The notes below the pieces were generated by a model. That model saw only the letters and a list, made by a program, of their open reading frames with translations. It had not been told where the DNA came from and did no database searches. From Heliopora coerulea (lineage: Eukaryota > Cnidaria > Anthozoa > Scleralcyonacea > Helioporidae), in NCBI GenBank assembly GCA_030142905.1, contig JASJOG010000162.1:143501-207500 (forward strand): a DNA stretch of 64,000 nucleotides, read 5' to 3'. Below are positions 30,791 to 39,780 of this stretch, piece by piece. The position numbers were made by a program, and so were the translations under genes. How positions within the stretch are numbered: position 1 is the stretch's first letter; each line of letters opens with the position of its first letter.

Positions 30791-32251
30791 ATGGATAATA
30801 ACGGTTTTGATGATATAGAATTAAATGAGCGAAATATAAAAGACCACGAGGAAGAAGAGGAATACAGAGAAGAACGTGAGGAGGGCGAAACAAGTGGAGG
30901 AAATTTTGCTGACACTGATTTAGACACTGGAGAAACAACTATATTACTCCCAGACCAAAACACCAGAGTAACTAGAGTTAAAGACCCTGATAACACCAAG
31001 TCTAAAGACCGCGACAGCGGCAAGCAAAGCTTGATTTTAAAAAAATTTAAAAATTTAGGAGGAGTTAAAAGATCAATGACTTTTGGTAAAAAAAATACTT
31101 TCAAAGATATATTTGATTTCACCCCTGAAAAGAAAAATGGAAAAAATAATACAATATTGTTAGACAAAACTAGGTTTGAAAGAAATGAAAAAGGAAATGT
31201 TTCAATTATTTACAAAGATAAAAGAATTGGTAATGTCGGTGATAACAATAAACTAAAATTATTTGTAAAATGGAATAAGAGTTATGTTAATGAATTCAAA
31301 GATATTTTAGAAAAAGCAAAAAAAGAATATGAAAAAACACCATATTCTATTATAGATAGAAAAATATCTGATGGAAGACAGGACCCAAAGGGCAGCGATC
31401 GAGCGGAGCTCTCAGCAGCGAAGCTGCAAGCTGATATTGAAATGAAAGAGATTGAGAGAAAAAATATAGTTGAAAATACCATTTCACAAATTAATGATAA
31501 AGTTGATAGAATAATTGATGAAAATAAATTGATTAAATTAGTTAGAGATGAAAATGATCCAAGAAGATCATTATTTGATTCAGATGATTTAAGAGAATTT
31601 AGAGGTTTATTAAATTTTGAAGAAGCCGTCTCTCCGGTTGGTGGTGAAGACTATTTTGATTTATCAGAAAATGAAAGAAAAAATGTTTTACGTGAAAAAA
31701 TTAGATCATTTGATAGAGAATATGAATATTGGAAAAATAAATCTGATTTAGAAACAGCTGAACCTCAAAAAAGTATATATAAGAGTTTTTCAGAAATTGC
31801 AAAATTATATTCAGATAAAACAAGAATTAAAAATAACGAAAAACCAATCAGTGAAGAAGGAATACAGATTTTAAATGAAAATGCTGAAGAATCTGACCTT
31901 GGAAGATTAGAAAGATTTAAAAAATGGGCAAAAGAAAATCTCGCTGGTTTATCAGCAGTAGCAATTTCTGTAGCAGGTATAATTACAGCAATAGTTATGG
32001 GAGCAAGAAACGCATTAAAACAAGGTGCAAATGCAGTTGGAAAATTGGGAAAAGCAATTGCAAATATAGGTAAAAATTTTGGTGCAGTCATTTCAGCAGT
32101 TTTAAATTTAATTTCACAGATATTATCATGGGGTGCAAACGGTATTGCTTTTCTTGCCAAAAATATATGGATATTAGCTATTGCAATTACTTACTTTTTA
32201 TACAATGAATACCGAAAGGACAAAGAATACCGAAAGAGTAATAAAGATTAA
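30791..32251 (+). CDS. Large acidic protein with hydrophobic C-terminus (Polinton)
   Basis: 486 residues starting 5 bp after the integrase stop. The N-terminal 110 residues are highly acidic and likely disordered (DHEEEEEYREEREEGE). The middle (about 110-380) is mostly charged helix. The last 100 residues contain GLSAVAISVAGIITAIVMGA, an alanine/glycine-rich amphipathic stretch and WGANGIAFLAKNIWILAIAITYFLYNEY. At 31401-31427 two mini-hairpins lie in-frame. No family is recognised. The position between integrase and capsid genes and the membrane-active C-terminus suggest a virion or penetration-related protein; this is inference only. Confidence 0.6.
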   Translation: MDNNGFDDIELNERNIKDHEEEEEYREEREEGETSGGNFADTDLDTGETTILLPDQNTRVTRVKDPDNTKSKDRDSGKQSLILKKFKNLGGVKRSMTFGKKNTFKDIFDFTPEKKNGKNNTILLDKTRFERNEKGNVSIIYKDKRIGNVGDNNKLKLFVKWNKSYVNEFKDILEKAKKEYEKTPYSIIDRKISDGRQDPKGSDRAELSAAKLQADIEMKEIERKNIVENTISQINDKVDRIIDENKLIKLVRDENDPRRSLFDSDDLREFRGLLNFEEAVSPVGGEDYFDLSENERKNVLREKIRSFDREYEYWKNKSDLETAEPQKSIYKSFSEIAKLYSDKTRIKNNEKPISEEGIQILNENAEESDLGRLERFKKWAKENLAGLSAVAISVAGIITAIVMGARNALKQGANAVGKLGKAIANIGKNFGAVISAVLNLISQILSWGANGIAFLAKNIWILAIAITYFLYNEYRKDKEYRKSNKD

Positions 32252-32280
32252 AAAAAATTTTTTTTTTTGTATAATAAAAA

Positions 32281-33519
32281 ATGAATAGAATAGACAAATT
32301 ATATCCAGGATATAAAAGATCAAAAATGAGTGATATTAAAGGAATCAGAACAAGACATGTTGTAACTTTAAATCCAAATTCAGTAAATCCAGAAGAAGAC
32401 CTTTATATAGATATCCCAAAATTAAACCCTAATTTATGTCTTGTACCCGATTCATTAAGATTGTTATTTAATTTTAAAAATTCAAACACCAAGTCTTGGT
32501 TTTTAAATAATTTATCAAAATTGTTAAAGAAAAGATTAGTTGTTAAATTTGCTGGAGAAATTGTTTATGATAATAGCGGAGAATCTCTTTTGGAAATTTA
32601 CAAAGATCTTTGGAAAACTAAATCCAAAAGAGCAGATATGGTTGAATATGGGTTAGCAAGTGAAAATTTGAGAAAATTAATTTCAAAAGATGACTCTGGT
32701 GCAACAAGTGGAAGTGCAGAAAAAGCTTCTGATAAACTAATGTTTGATATTTATGGAACAAAACAGTGCTTAAAATTGGAAAAAATACTCTCGGATCATG
32801 GATTATATGCTCCTTATGGGATGATTAATAATTTTCAATATATTTTAACTTTCCCAAAAGCAAGTGAAATTATGGTAGCACAAAGTGGTGAAAGTGTTGG
32901 TGGATATAAGTTGGAAAATTTAGAATTGGAATATGAAACAATTGAAAACCAGGATTTAGCAGTTGATGTTTTAACAAATTACACCACAGGAAGATCACTA
33001 TCATATAATTATGTAACTTTGATGAAAACGGTAGAATGGGATAAAAACGCAACTTTACATAATGAAACCATAAATATTCCACGTAAAAGTATGAAAGCAG
33101 TTGTACTGTTATTTAGAAATAAAACTGTAACAGATAGTGAGCAATTTGTTTATCCAAATATAACAGATGTCAAAATTAGTGTTGAAGGGGTTCCAAATAG
33201 CATATATTCCCAAGGATTTCCGAAAAGAAGATTTTTTGAAGAAGCACTTAGAATATTTCGTTGTAATTATTTTGATTGCGATGCAGTTATGGATATTGAA
33301 AAATTCTACAAAGATTCATTTGCATTATGTATTGATTTAAGAACATTAGATGACAACTTTGTTTATGGAAACGGTAAAAAATTGGTAAATGCACAGTCTG
33401 GACTGTTGTTAGAAATTAAAAAAACTACCATTTCTGCAAATGTAATGTGTCATATATTTGTGATAAGTGATGGATTGTTAAACATTGTAAATAAAGATTT
33501 GTCTTCAATTCAATTTTGA
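32281..33519 (+). CDS. Major capsid protein candidate (double jelly roll)
   Basis: 412 residues, no membrane span, mixed beta-rich sequence. It follows the layout of Polinton/adintovirus hexons: an N-terminal segment ending in LVPDSLRLLFNFKN, then a loop with WFLNNLSKLLKKRLVVKFAGEIVYDNSGE...LLEIYKDLW, which matches the conserved LVVKFGGE-type strand. The second half has LENLELEYETIENQDLA and SYNYVTLMKTVEW, and near the end RRFFEEALRIFRC...FALCIDLRTLDDN. The size fits the family (about 400-450 residues). The packaging ATPase follows immediately, as usual. Its role would be to form the hexagonal lattice of an icosahedral capsid. A structure prediction would settle the assignment. Confidence 0.82.
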   Translation: MNRIDKLYPGYKRSKMSDIKGIRTRHVVTLNPNSVNPEEDLYIDIPKLNPNLCLVPDSLRLLFNFKNSNTKSWFLNNLSKLLKKRLVVKFAGEIVYDNSGESLLEIYKDLWKTKSKRADMVEYGLASENLRKLISKDDSGATSGSAEKASDKLMFDIYGTKQCLKLEKILSDHGLYAPYGMINNFQYILTFPKASEIMVAQSGESVGGYKLENLELEYETIENQDLAVDVLTNYTTGRSLSYNYVTLMKTVEWDKNATLHNETINIPRKSMKAVVLLFRNKTVTDSEQFVYPNITDVKISVEGVPNSIYSQGFPKRRFFEEALRIFRCNYFDCDAVMDIEKFYKDSFALCIDLRTLDDNFVYGNGKKLVNAQSGLLLEIKKTTISANVMCHIFVISDGLLNIVNKDLSSIQF

Positions 33520-33540
33520 AAACAAGATGAAAAATAAAAA

Positions 33541-34158
33541 ATGAATGACAAAAAACCATTTAATATGATAATTGTTGGAATGACTGCTTGTGGAAAAACA
33601 AAATATCTATTAGATTTTATAGAAAATGAATATAAAAATTATTTTGATTATATTTTTTTAATTTGTCCTACATTTGAATGGAATAAAACTTATGAAAATT
33701 GGAAATATGATAAAGATGAAGATTTTATTGCTATTCCTTGTGACCAAGACAACGTTGAAGATTGGTTAAAATTTATAGTTAACTTTTCAAAAGGAAGTAA
33801 AAGTTTAATCATATTGGATGATTGTGCAAGTGGAAAAAATGTTAAAAATAGAACAAGTGAATTGGTTAAATTGGGATTTAGTGCTAGACATTATAATCTT
33901 TCTGTTGTTGTAATTACACAACAATTGACATCTATTGCAAAACCATTTAGAGAAAATATTTCAAAATTGGTTACATTTTATAACCCAAATAAAAAAGATA
34001 TGACAACAATAATTCAAGAATATTTAGACCTACGGTCCGCAAGCGGTGTAGACAACCGCACAGAATTGGATAAAATTTTAGAAACGTTAAAAACCAAAAA
34101 ATATTCATGCTTGGAAATTAATTTAATTTTTCCATTTGGTTATAAAATAAATGAGTGA
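33541..34158 (+). CDS. Genome-packaging ATPase (A32/FtsK-HerA type)
   Basis: 205 residues. Walker A is IIVGMTACGKTKYL (about 10-23), Walker B is SLIILDDCAS (about 88-97), and a downstream glutamine sensor strand reads NLSVVVITQQL. These fit the small packaging ATPases of Polintons, adintoviruses and nucleocytoplasmic viruses that drive DNA into the capsid. The frame is intact. It directly follows the capsid gene, and its last 8 bases overlap the next start (ATAAATGAGTGA), so the two are probably co-expressed. Confidence 0.93.
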   Translation: MNDKKPFNMIIVGMTACGKTKYLLDFIENEYKNYFDYIFLICPTFEWNKTYENWKYDKDEDFIAIPCDQDNVEDWLKFIVNFSKGSKSLIILDDCASGKNVKNRTSELVKLGFSARHYNLSVVVITQQLTSIAKPFRENISKLVTFYNPNKKDMTTIIQEYLDLRSASGVDNRTELDKILETLKTKKYSCLEINLIFPFGYKINE

Positions 34159-34678
34159 AAATAGTGAACGTGTAGAAGTCCCGCAAATTGAGACAAGTAC
34201 AACCGCCAGTGAAGAAAAGCAAACGCAAGATGAGAGCAGAGCGAACTCTGTGAAAAAAGAAGTAATGAAAAAACGAGAAGAATTGATAAAATTGTCTGAA
34301 GATGGGGAAATTAGTCAATCAGTTCAAAATTTGAAAAAAGCGAGTGATAAAATTATATTAAAAATTTATTCTGAATATGAAATTAAACAAGCAGAAAAAG
34401 CAAACGTATTTTTAACAGATTTACTAATTAGTAAATTTTCAGATTTATTAGGAGGGTTAGAAGCAATTGAAAGTAGTGAAGAATTAGAAAAAGAACTTGT
34501 TAAAGATAAATTATTAAAAAGAGATGTAAAAAATGTAGTTGAAAAAGTATCTCCATATCTACCATATCTTGGAATATTATCTGGTGGTATTACCGTTGGA
34601 AAACATGTTATTAAAAAACAAACTAAAACAAAAGAATCAACACCTCCGACAGAAGAATCAACATTCTCAACAAATTAA
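34151..34678 (+). CDS. Lysine/glutamate-rich protein (Polinton)
   Basis: 175 residues overlapping the ATPase gene by 8 bp, with the same TAAATG start context. The N-terminal 60 residues are charged and probably disordered. A helical middle section follows, then a short hydrophobic segment (VSPYLPYLGILSGGITVGKHV, about 135-155) before a lysine/threonine tail. Family not recognised. Its place as the last gene of the capsid-ATPase block suggests a virion component. Confidence 0.55.
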   Translation: MSENSERVEVPQIETSTTASEEKQTQDESRANSVKKEVMKKREELIKLSEDGEISQSVQNLKKASDKIILKIYSEYEIKQAEKANVFLTDLLISKFSDLLGGLEAIESSEELEKELVKDKLLKRDVKNVVEKVSPYLPYLGILSGGITVGKHVIKKQTKTKESTPPTEESTFSTN

Positions 34679-34714
34679 TTTTATAATATATTGATTTATT
34701 ATAAAATTACAAAA

Positions 34715-35113
34715 TTATTCATCTTCATTTTTAGGTTTTGGTTTGTTAACATTATCATTTTTTAAATTAATTAGTGAAGCAATTATTTTATCTTTTTCTG
34801 TGTCATTTTTATTTTCATTTTCAAGAGACTTTAATAATTTTAAATGACTATTATTTTCTGAAAAATTAACCTCTTCAATAGAATTACTTCCAAAATTTGC
34901 ACCAGCTTCAAAATCTTTAAAACCGATATCAACATGCGCGCCAATTCTAAAACCGCTTTTTTTAACTTTTCTAAAATTTATTGGTGGATAACCATGAAGA
35001 TTTATATCAAGATTTGATTTTGAATTTTTATTTTTAGAATTTTCAATATGATTTTCAATACTTGAATCGTGTGAATTATTTTCACTTTTTGTTTTTGAAA
35101 TACAATGACCCAT
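34715..35113 (-). CDS. Putative myristoylated/palmitoylated protein (Polinton)
   Basis: 132 residues starting MGHCISK: glycine 2 and serine 6 fit an N-myristoylation signal, and cysteine 4 is a possible palmitoylation site. The rest is asparagine/lysine/glutamate-rich and mostly disordered. A central, more structured segment (GYPPINFRKVKKSGFRIGAHVDIGFKDFEAGANFG) has an alternating hydrophobic pattern. There is no membrane span, so lipid anchoring is the predicted membrane link. It lies at the right edge of the element, convergent with the plus-strand block (36-bp gap). Start context ATATAAATAAATG. Confidence 0.6.
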   Translation of the reverse strand: MGHCISKTKSENNSHDSSIENHIENSKNKNSKSNLDINLHGYPPINFRKVKKSGFRIGAHVDIGFKDFEAGANFGSNSIEEVNFSENNSHLKLLKSLENENKNDTEKDKIIASLINLKNDNVNKPKPKNEDE

Positions 35114-35388
35114 TTATTTATATTAAATTTTAATAATAACTAATTTTTCCGCAAATTTTACATCGAAATGTTCTAGGTTCTGAAATATAAATATAAATAT
35201 AAAGTTTAAAAACATTATTCCAAAAAAAATCTAAACAATTTACTAAATCTTAGGTAAAAATTTAGAATTTTCAAACATTTTTTACATATTGTAAATAAAT
35301 ATCTATTAGTATTTCTTAAAACTATATCATACATTTTTATTTAAAACAAAATTCTTAAAAACGCTTCGCGTGGACCTTCGGTTATGTT
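35114..35388. other. Non-coding AT-rich segment inside the right TIR
   Basis: Extremely AT-rich, no open frame of note. It ends with a mini-hairpin (ACGC-TTC-GCGT, 35361-35371) just before the TIR. Confidence 0.6.
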
Positions 35389-35815
35389 AAAAAAGGTAAT
35401 TCCCCCACCAGTCGTTTAGTGACTTTCCCCGCATTCCATACATGCCTAATCTCCCTAACAACTGAGCAAACCGAAAATAGTTTTTTTGTTGACATCGAGT
35501 GAGGCTAGTTGTTAGGGAGATCTGGTATGTATGGAATGTTTGGAATTTATCAGCTTGCTGTGTTAGGTTATTCCCCCAAGACACTTTGAAAAGTTTTGAC
35601 CAGTTTTTAAAATGTGTTGAAGTTCCCGGTAACGTTAACAAATTCCTGGAAGAGTCTAGAAGTCGCCGGAAGTGATCGAGCGAAGCTGTAGTGAAGCAGC
35701 TGAAAATTACGTAAACAAGGAATAGGGTTTTCCCCGACTATTTTTGTCTATTTTGAAAATGTGGAAATTTAGTCAAATCCCAAAATGTGCTAGAATCCCC
35801 ATATTATAGACTACT
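35389..35815. repeat. Right terminal inverted repeat of the Polinton
   Basis: About 427 bp, reverse complement of 17623-18048 with only scattered mismatches, ending ...TATAGACTACT. It also shares its 107-bp nested palindrome. Confidence 0.95.
35432..35538. repeat. Nested palindrome inside right TIR
   Basis: Same 107-bp structure as at 17900-18006 and 1509-1615. Confidence 0.85.
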
Positions 35816-35821
35816 TTTCAA
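35816..35821. repeat. Target-site duplication, right (TTTCAA)
   Basis: Identical to 17617-17622. Confidence 0.92.
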
Positions 35822-36395
35822 ATATATTTCAACAAAGTCAAACTGAGTTACAGGTTATATATGTTCACGAAAATAAATTGCCAAACTCACGAGAAACCTG
35901 ATAAAACGGTCCGGACAAGTTACTTGAGGAAACTACTTAGTGCACATCCTTTTTTGCCGTCAGTTTACCATCTTTAGACAATCTAGGACAGTTTTTAGGG
36001 AACATGGCAATAACGAATCCTTTTAAACATTCAAATATGTAAAACATGGCCCAGTAATATTTCGTCTGTGCACTTTTTCCATGGTTGTGAATGTTTTCGA
36101 AGTCGAACCAAACAAAACTTAAAAATTAAAGTCGTGTAAAAGACTGGAACTGACGTACAAGACCGGGAAGAAGACTGAAACTGACGAACAAAATTTCTCT
36201 CCATGGGCAGTCATCTTGGTTTCGCCTTTTGCCCGAGCGAATGACTGGGAGTCAGCTTTCCAGATATGGAAATTGAGTTCACTGCTTTTCCTCTGAGTGA
36301 GACTTCTGGTTACTTCCTTATTCTGTGGTACGACTGTTGCAAACGCCACAATTGCATCATGGATGCATCAATGCAAGCTCGTCTTCGGGTTGATG
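35822..36395. other. Non-coding stretch, nothing recognised
   Basis: Host flank of the Polinton; no supported feature. Confidence 0.5.
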
Positions 36396-37313
36396 TACCG
36401 TATTTGCTCGATTAAGTGCCCCGAGGTGCTTATTAATTAGGGGACTTAAAGGAGGGGCGCTTATTCGAGGGAGGCGCCTGATACAAAATATAGAGAATGT
36501 CAAGAATAAGAAAATCGTTTTTCAAAAAAATACAAGAGAGCATCTAACGATTACAAAAGTTCAAACAAGCGGAAACGAATATTTAAAAATTGTTCATATT
36601 TTCTCAGTCGCTTTACCTGCAATCAGTCATGTTTCAATTTTAACAAAATTTTCAAAAACAAAAGAATGAAAAAAATTCTCTAATATTTTCTCTACAATCC
36701 TACTCCAAATCAATCAATTCATCATCATCTTCTTCATCGGACTCTAAAAGCGCCAAAAACTGTGTTTTGAGAGAGTAATAAGCAGCCATCATGTCTACAA
36801 GCAAGTCTGGAATCCCGAAATAGGCGAGAAGCTTTCATGTATGCCGGATAATCATGACGAGGTTCGCTTCAACGACTTGAGTGCGACTGGAACTGACAGT
36901 TAAGAAGCAGAGCATAAACTTGTAGGACGTATTCCCGTAGGACTTTCCTTCCTTTCCAAATGTTTCTTGACATCAAGAGATAATAATTCTCTAATTGCAG
37001 AGGTGACTGGTCAAAGGAAACGTGAAAATGGTTTGGTTGTACCATGTGTCTATTGTGCTACAACGGCACACTCAGGAATTGCAAAAACGTTGCACGCGGA
37101 GTTGGTAAAAGGAAAAGGAACGTGTAAGCACATGGACATAAATATGAATGATGTTCAATTAAAAAAGAAAGTCTGCTTCAATTAACTTTTGTTGTAACTT
37201 TAGAAACTAACTAGTAAGGGGGGCGCTTATTCGAGGAGGGCACTTATTTGCAAAATCGAGATCTAGGAGGGGCGCTTATTCAAGGAGGGGCGTTTAATCT
37301 AGGAAATACGGTA
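36396..37313. mobile_element. DNA transposon remnant with TACCGTATTT termini
   Basis: Ends TACCGTATTTGCTCGATTAA (36396) and, inverted, CCTAGATTAAACGCCCC-type sequence ending AAATACGGTA (37313). Near both ends are subterminal GGGGCGCTTATTCGAGG-type repeats. About 918 bp. A minus-strand acidic peptide (LLESDEEDDDELIDLE, near 36710-36770) looks like a degenerate transposase tail. No complete transposase and no clear target duplication. Confidence 0.65.
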
Positions 37314-38330
37314 AACATGGTAAATCACCAGAATCAGGCATAGAACTGACGGGAGCTGTAGATGCCTTTGTGCGGGCCAATATAATGGGCGCAATATTGA
37401 CAAATTAGTCGCACACTACAACTCGATTCAATAAAAAGAAAAGATGGATTAACCGGACCAAGATGGATATTTGGCTATCGACAGTTTAATTATTTCCTGG
37501 GAATTTCGACTGTTGCATTTGCAACAGTTACAACAGTCTGGTCCGCCTCTGTTTCTCGCCGTAATATTTCACAATTACATCGTTACCACAAATTGGGATT
37601 CTATTCTGATCCCTATGAATTACAAGAATTTAACTGTATGAGGAATACTGTTTCTAGATCATATTTACGAAGCAACGTTTTGCGACTTCATTTCGTCATG
37701 GCTTCCATCACTACTACTTTGCAGCTCTCGCAACTGTCTCTTCCTACGTTTGGAAACTAAAAGGATACAATCAAACAAGGTACAGCTTAATGTTTTTTTC
37801 TTCTTAGAGAATAATAAGTTTTAATCACGAAGGGAACGTTTCTACTGCTTAATAATGATTACTTAATGCCGCTGTGTATTTTGGGGGGTTTTTTATCATT
37901 AATTTAACTTTAATGCAACCTTAAACTTTCCAATGCTCCCGTACTTGAACATCATGGTCACTCCTCAAAATCTAAGTAAAAGTGATTTCACTACTTCAGC
38001 CGTTGGATTCTTACCACAAGCTCCACAGTGCAAAGCTTGAAAAAGGGGTCATGGTTTTTCAATTTTGGGTTTCATCAAAAAGTTATACGACGATTTGTAA
38101 ACTAAAAGGAAAAAAACGGATCAATCGCACGGAACTGGTCATCAACGTAAAAATTGGTGACTTAATCAAAATCACCTGGTCATCCATGCAGTCAACCCTG
38201 TCAACGAAAAATAAATTTCAAAAAATACAGCTGAAATGTGCTGTCAATCAACAGTAAATCAATTTAATTCAACCAACCAAACATTCATGCAACCAGTTAA
38301 TAATCTTACCATCCATTTACCATGACTCTA
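37314..38330. other. Non-coding stretch, nothing recognised
   Basis: No supported feature. Confidence 0.5.
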
Positions 38331-38620
38331 GTCCTCCATCCATCCATCAATCCATCAATCCATCCATCGATTCATCCTCCCATCCTCCCATTTGCTGACC
38401 CATCTATAAATACGTCGGTCAGTCAGTCTGTCATTTAATCCATCCATTTGCCAACCGACTCGACCATCCATCCATTCATCCATCCATCTACCCATATACT
38501 CATCCATCCATTCATCTAACCACCTCAACAACTCATATATCCATCCATCCATACACCCATCAATCCATCTATTCATTCATCCTAATGTCTGCTAGTCCAT
38601 TCATCTGTTCATCCATGTCT
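38331..38620. repeat. (CATC)n-type microsatellite
   Basis: Long, imperfect CCATCCAT array. Open frames here are repeat translation and not genes. Confidence 0.95.
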
Positions 38621-38921
38621 TTTTCGAGAAACTTTGTAGTTAACGAAAGCTTTCAAAGTTTACACCAAAGGGAAAATCGCGGTTGTGCGAACTAATGGGT
38701 TCACCTAACTAGGCTGATTAATAATGTTAACTGGGTCACAAGTTCATGATGCAAAGTTTGGTATCATCAATATAATCAAAACTTCTATCAACAGGGCAAT
38801 TAATATAAAACGGTATACCAAAAGCAGGGGCAGTGATCCCGAGGATGAAACTCAAGGTCGCAACCGGATCGTATCTTCCTAGACATTAGTGATGGACATA
38901 CGATAAACAGCTTTTAAATAC

Positions 38922-39134
38922 CTATCTCTTCAACTTCGGTTCCATTGAATCCTCGGTCTCTATCTTTCCCATGCAATTCCCATGAGTTCAATGGATTTTC
39001 TGGTGAAATGGCTTGCCTCAGCTTCAGCAGCTCTTTGACTTCTGAAAGTGATATTTTGAATACTACCAATGCTTCAGGTGAACGTTCTGGCACAGGTAAA
39101 CGTCGTATCTTTGGTAATTCATCTCTTGACAACT
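38922..39134 (-). CDS. Internal exon, tyrosinase-like gene locus (downstream exon)
   Basis: 213-nt open exon on the minus strand flanked by a TTGCAATTTCAG acceptor (39146-39135) and a GTATTT donor. It encodes a hydrophilic peptide (LSRDELPKIRRLPVPERSPEA...). The corresponding segment of the duplicated copy (about 46000-46200) aligns but has lost its frame, which supports this being a real exon here. The link to the tyrosinase exon at 41366-42158 is by order and strand only. Confidence 0.5.
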
Positions 39135-39433
39135 CTGAAATTGCAATCAATTTTTATTATTATACATTCAAACTTCATTCATGTTTCTTATTGGTCAACA
39201 TTCGCCAGTTAATTCTCAATGTCCGAAAGCCATGACATCATTTCCGCCGAATATTTTGAATTATTCGGCGAAACTGTCCAAAAAACAAAAATTGGACGCT
39301 GATGACGTAACCATCTCAAGACCGCGAAAATCACAAAACAGCAAAAATGGCCTGCAGAAGTTTGGAAAGTTAATCGCACGAGTCCTTTTCCTGCAAATCT
39401 TTTTTTGCACCTATCGCTATTTTGAATGTACAA

Positions 39434-39565
39434 TAAAACAATTATTGGATTCGGCTTACGCATAATATCAAGAATTATCCAGACCTCGGTCAATGTTGTC
39501 CGCCTCAGCCTTTGGCTTTGGACAATTCTTGATATCATGCTCAGCCTCATGCAATAATTGTTTAT
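39434..39565. repeat. Fold-back repeat inserted in duplication copy 1
   Basis: AAACAATTATTGGATTCGGC...ATATCAAGAATTATCC on the left is inverted relative to GGACAATTCTTGATATCATG...GCAATAATTGTTTA on the right. It is absent from copy 2. A related AAGAATTATCCAGACCGAG fragment occurs at about 50169. Confidence 0.65.
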
Positions 39566-39639
39566 CAACAAGGAAAACAGTGTTTCGTCATGTTGAGTTG
39601 CAGATAAGCTGTTAAGTGAAATTATCTAAGTTCACAAAC

Positions 39640-39780
39640 CGATATTTCCATGAAGAAAACTTTGAAATTTTATAATCTATCGAAAATATTTTAGAATCTA
39701 TCAAATTTATCTTTCTTTCCATTTCTTTGGTGATCTGATTGTTTAAGGTTTTTGCATTTAGTGGAACGCCTTTATTATCT
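39640..39780 (-). CDS. Internal exon, tyrosinase-like gene locus (middle exon)
   Basis: 141-nt exon on the minus strand. The acceptor CTTGTTTGTTTTTAG and donor GTTTGT bound an open frame encoding RDNKGVPLNAKTLNNQITKE...SSWKYR. The duplicate at about 46545-46610 keeps the acceptor and the peptide start (LNNQI), but a MITE interrupts it. No domain recognised. Confidence 0.5.

Larger units (their letters stand above)
17623..35815. mobile_element. Complete Polinton/Maverick (adintovirus-like) provirus, 18.2 kb
   Basis: The ends are defined by inverted repeats starting AGTAGTCTATAATATGGGG and by a perfect TTTCAA duplication. Gene content is PolB, integrase with chromodomain, major capsid, penton, packaging ATPase, two fibre-like proteins and small virion or membrane candidates. 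Base composition is markedly more AT-rich than the flanks and intergenic gaps are very short, as in a virus. Gene blocks: minus 18104-29630, plus 29658-34678, minus 34715-35113. PolB and the coiled-coil gene are broken; most others are intact, so inactivation appears recent. No adenain-type protease or helicase is recognised. Confidence 0.95.

Noticed and set aside
30595..31167. 190-residue minus-strand frame
   Set aside because: It is a shadow of the integrase and acidic-protein genes, which are intact on the plus strand.
38355..38576. Open frame on the minus strand (tryptophan/aspartate repeats)
   Set aside because: It is the translation of the CATC microsatellite.
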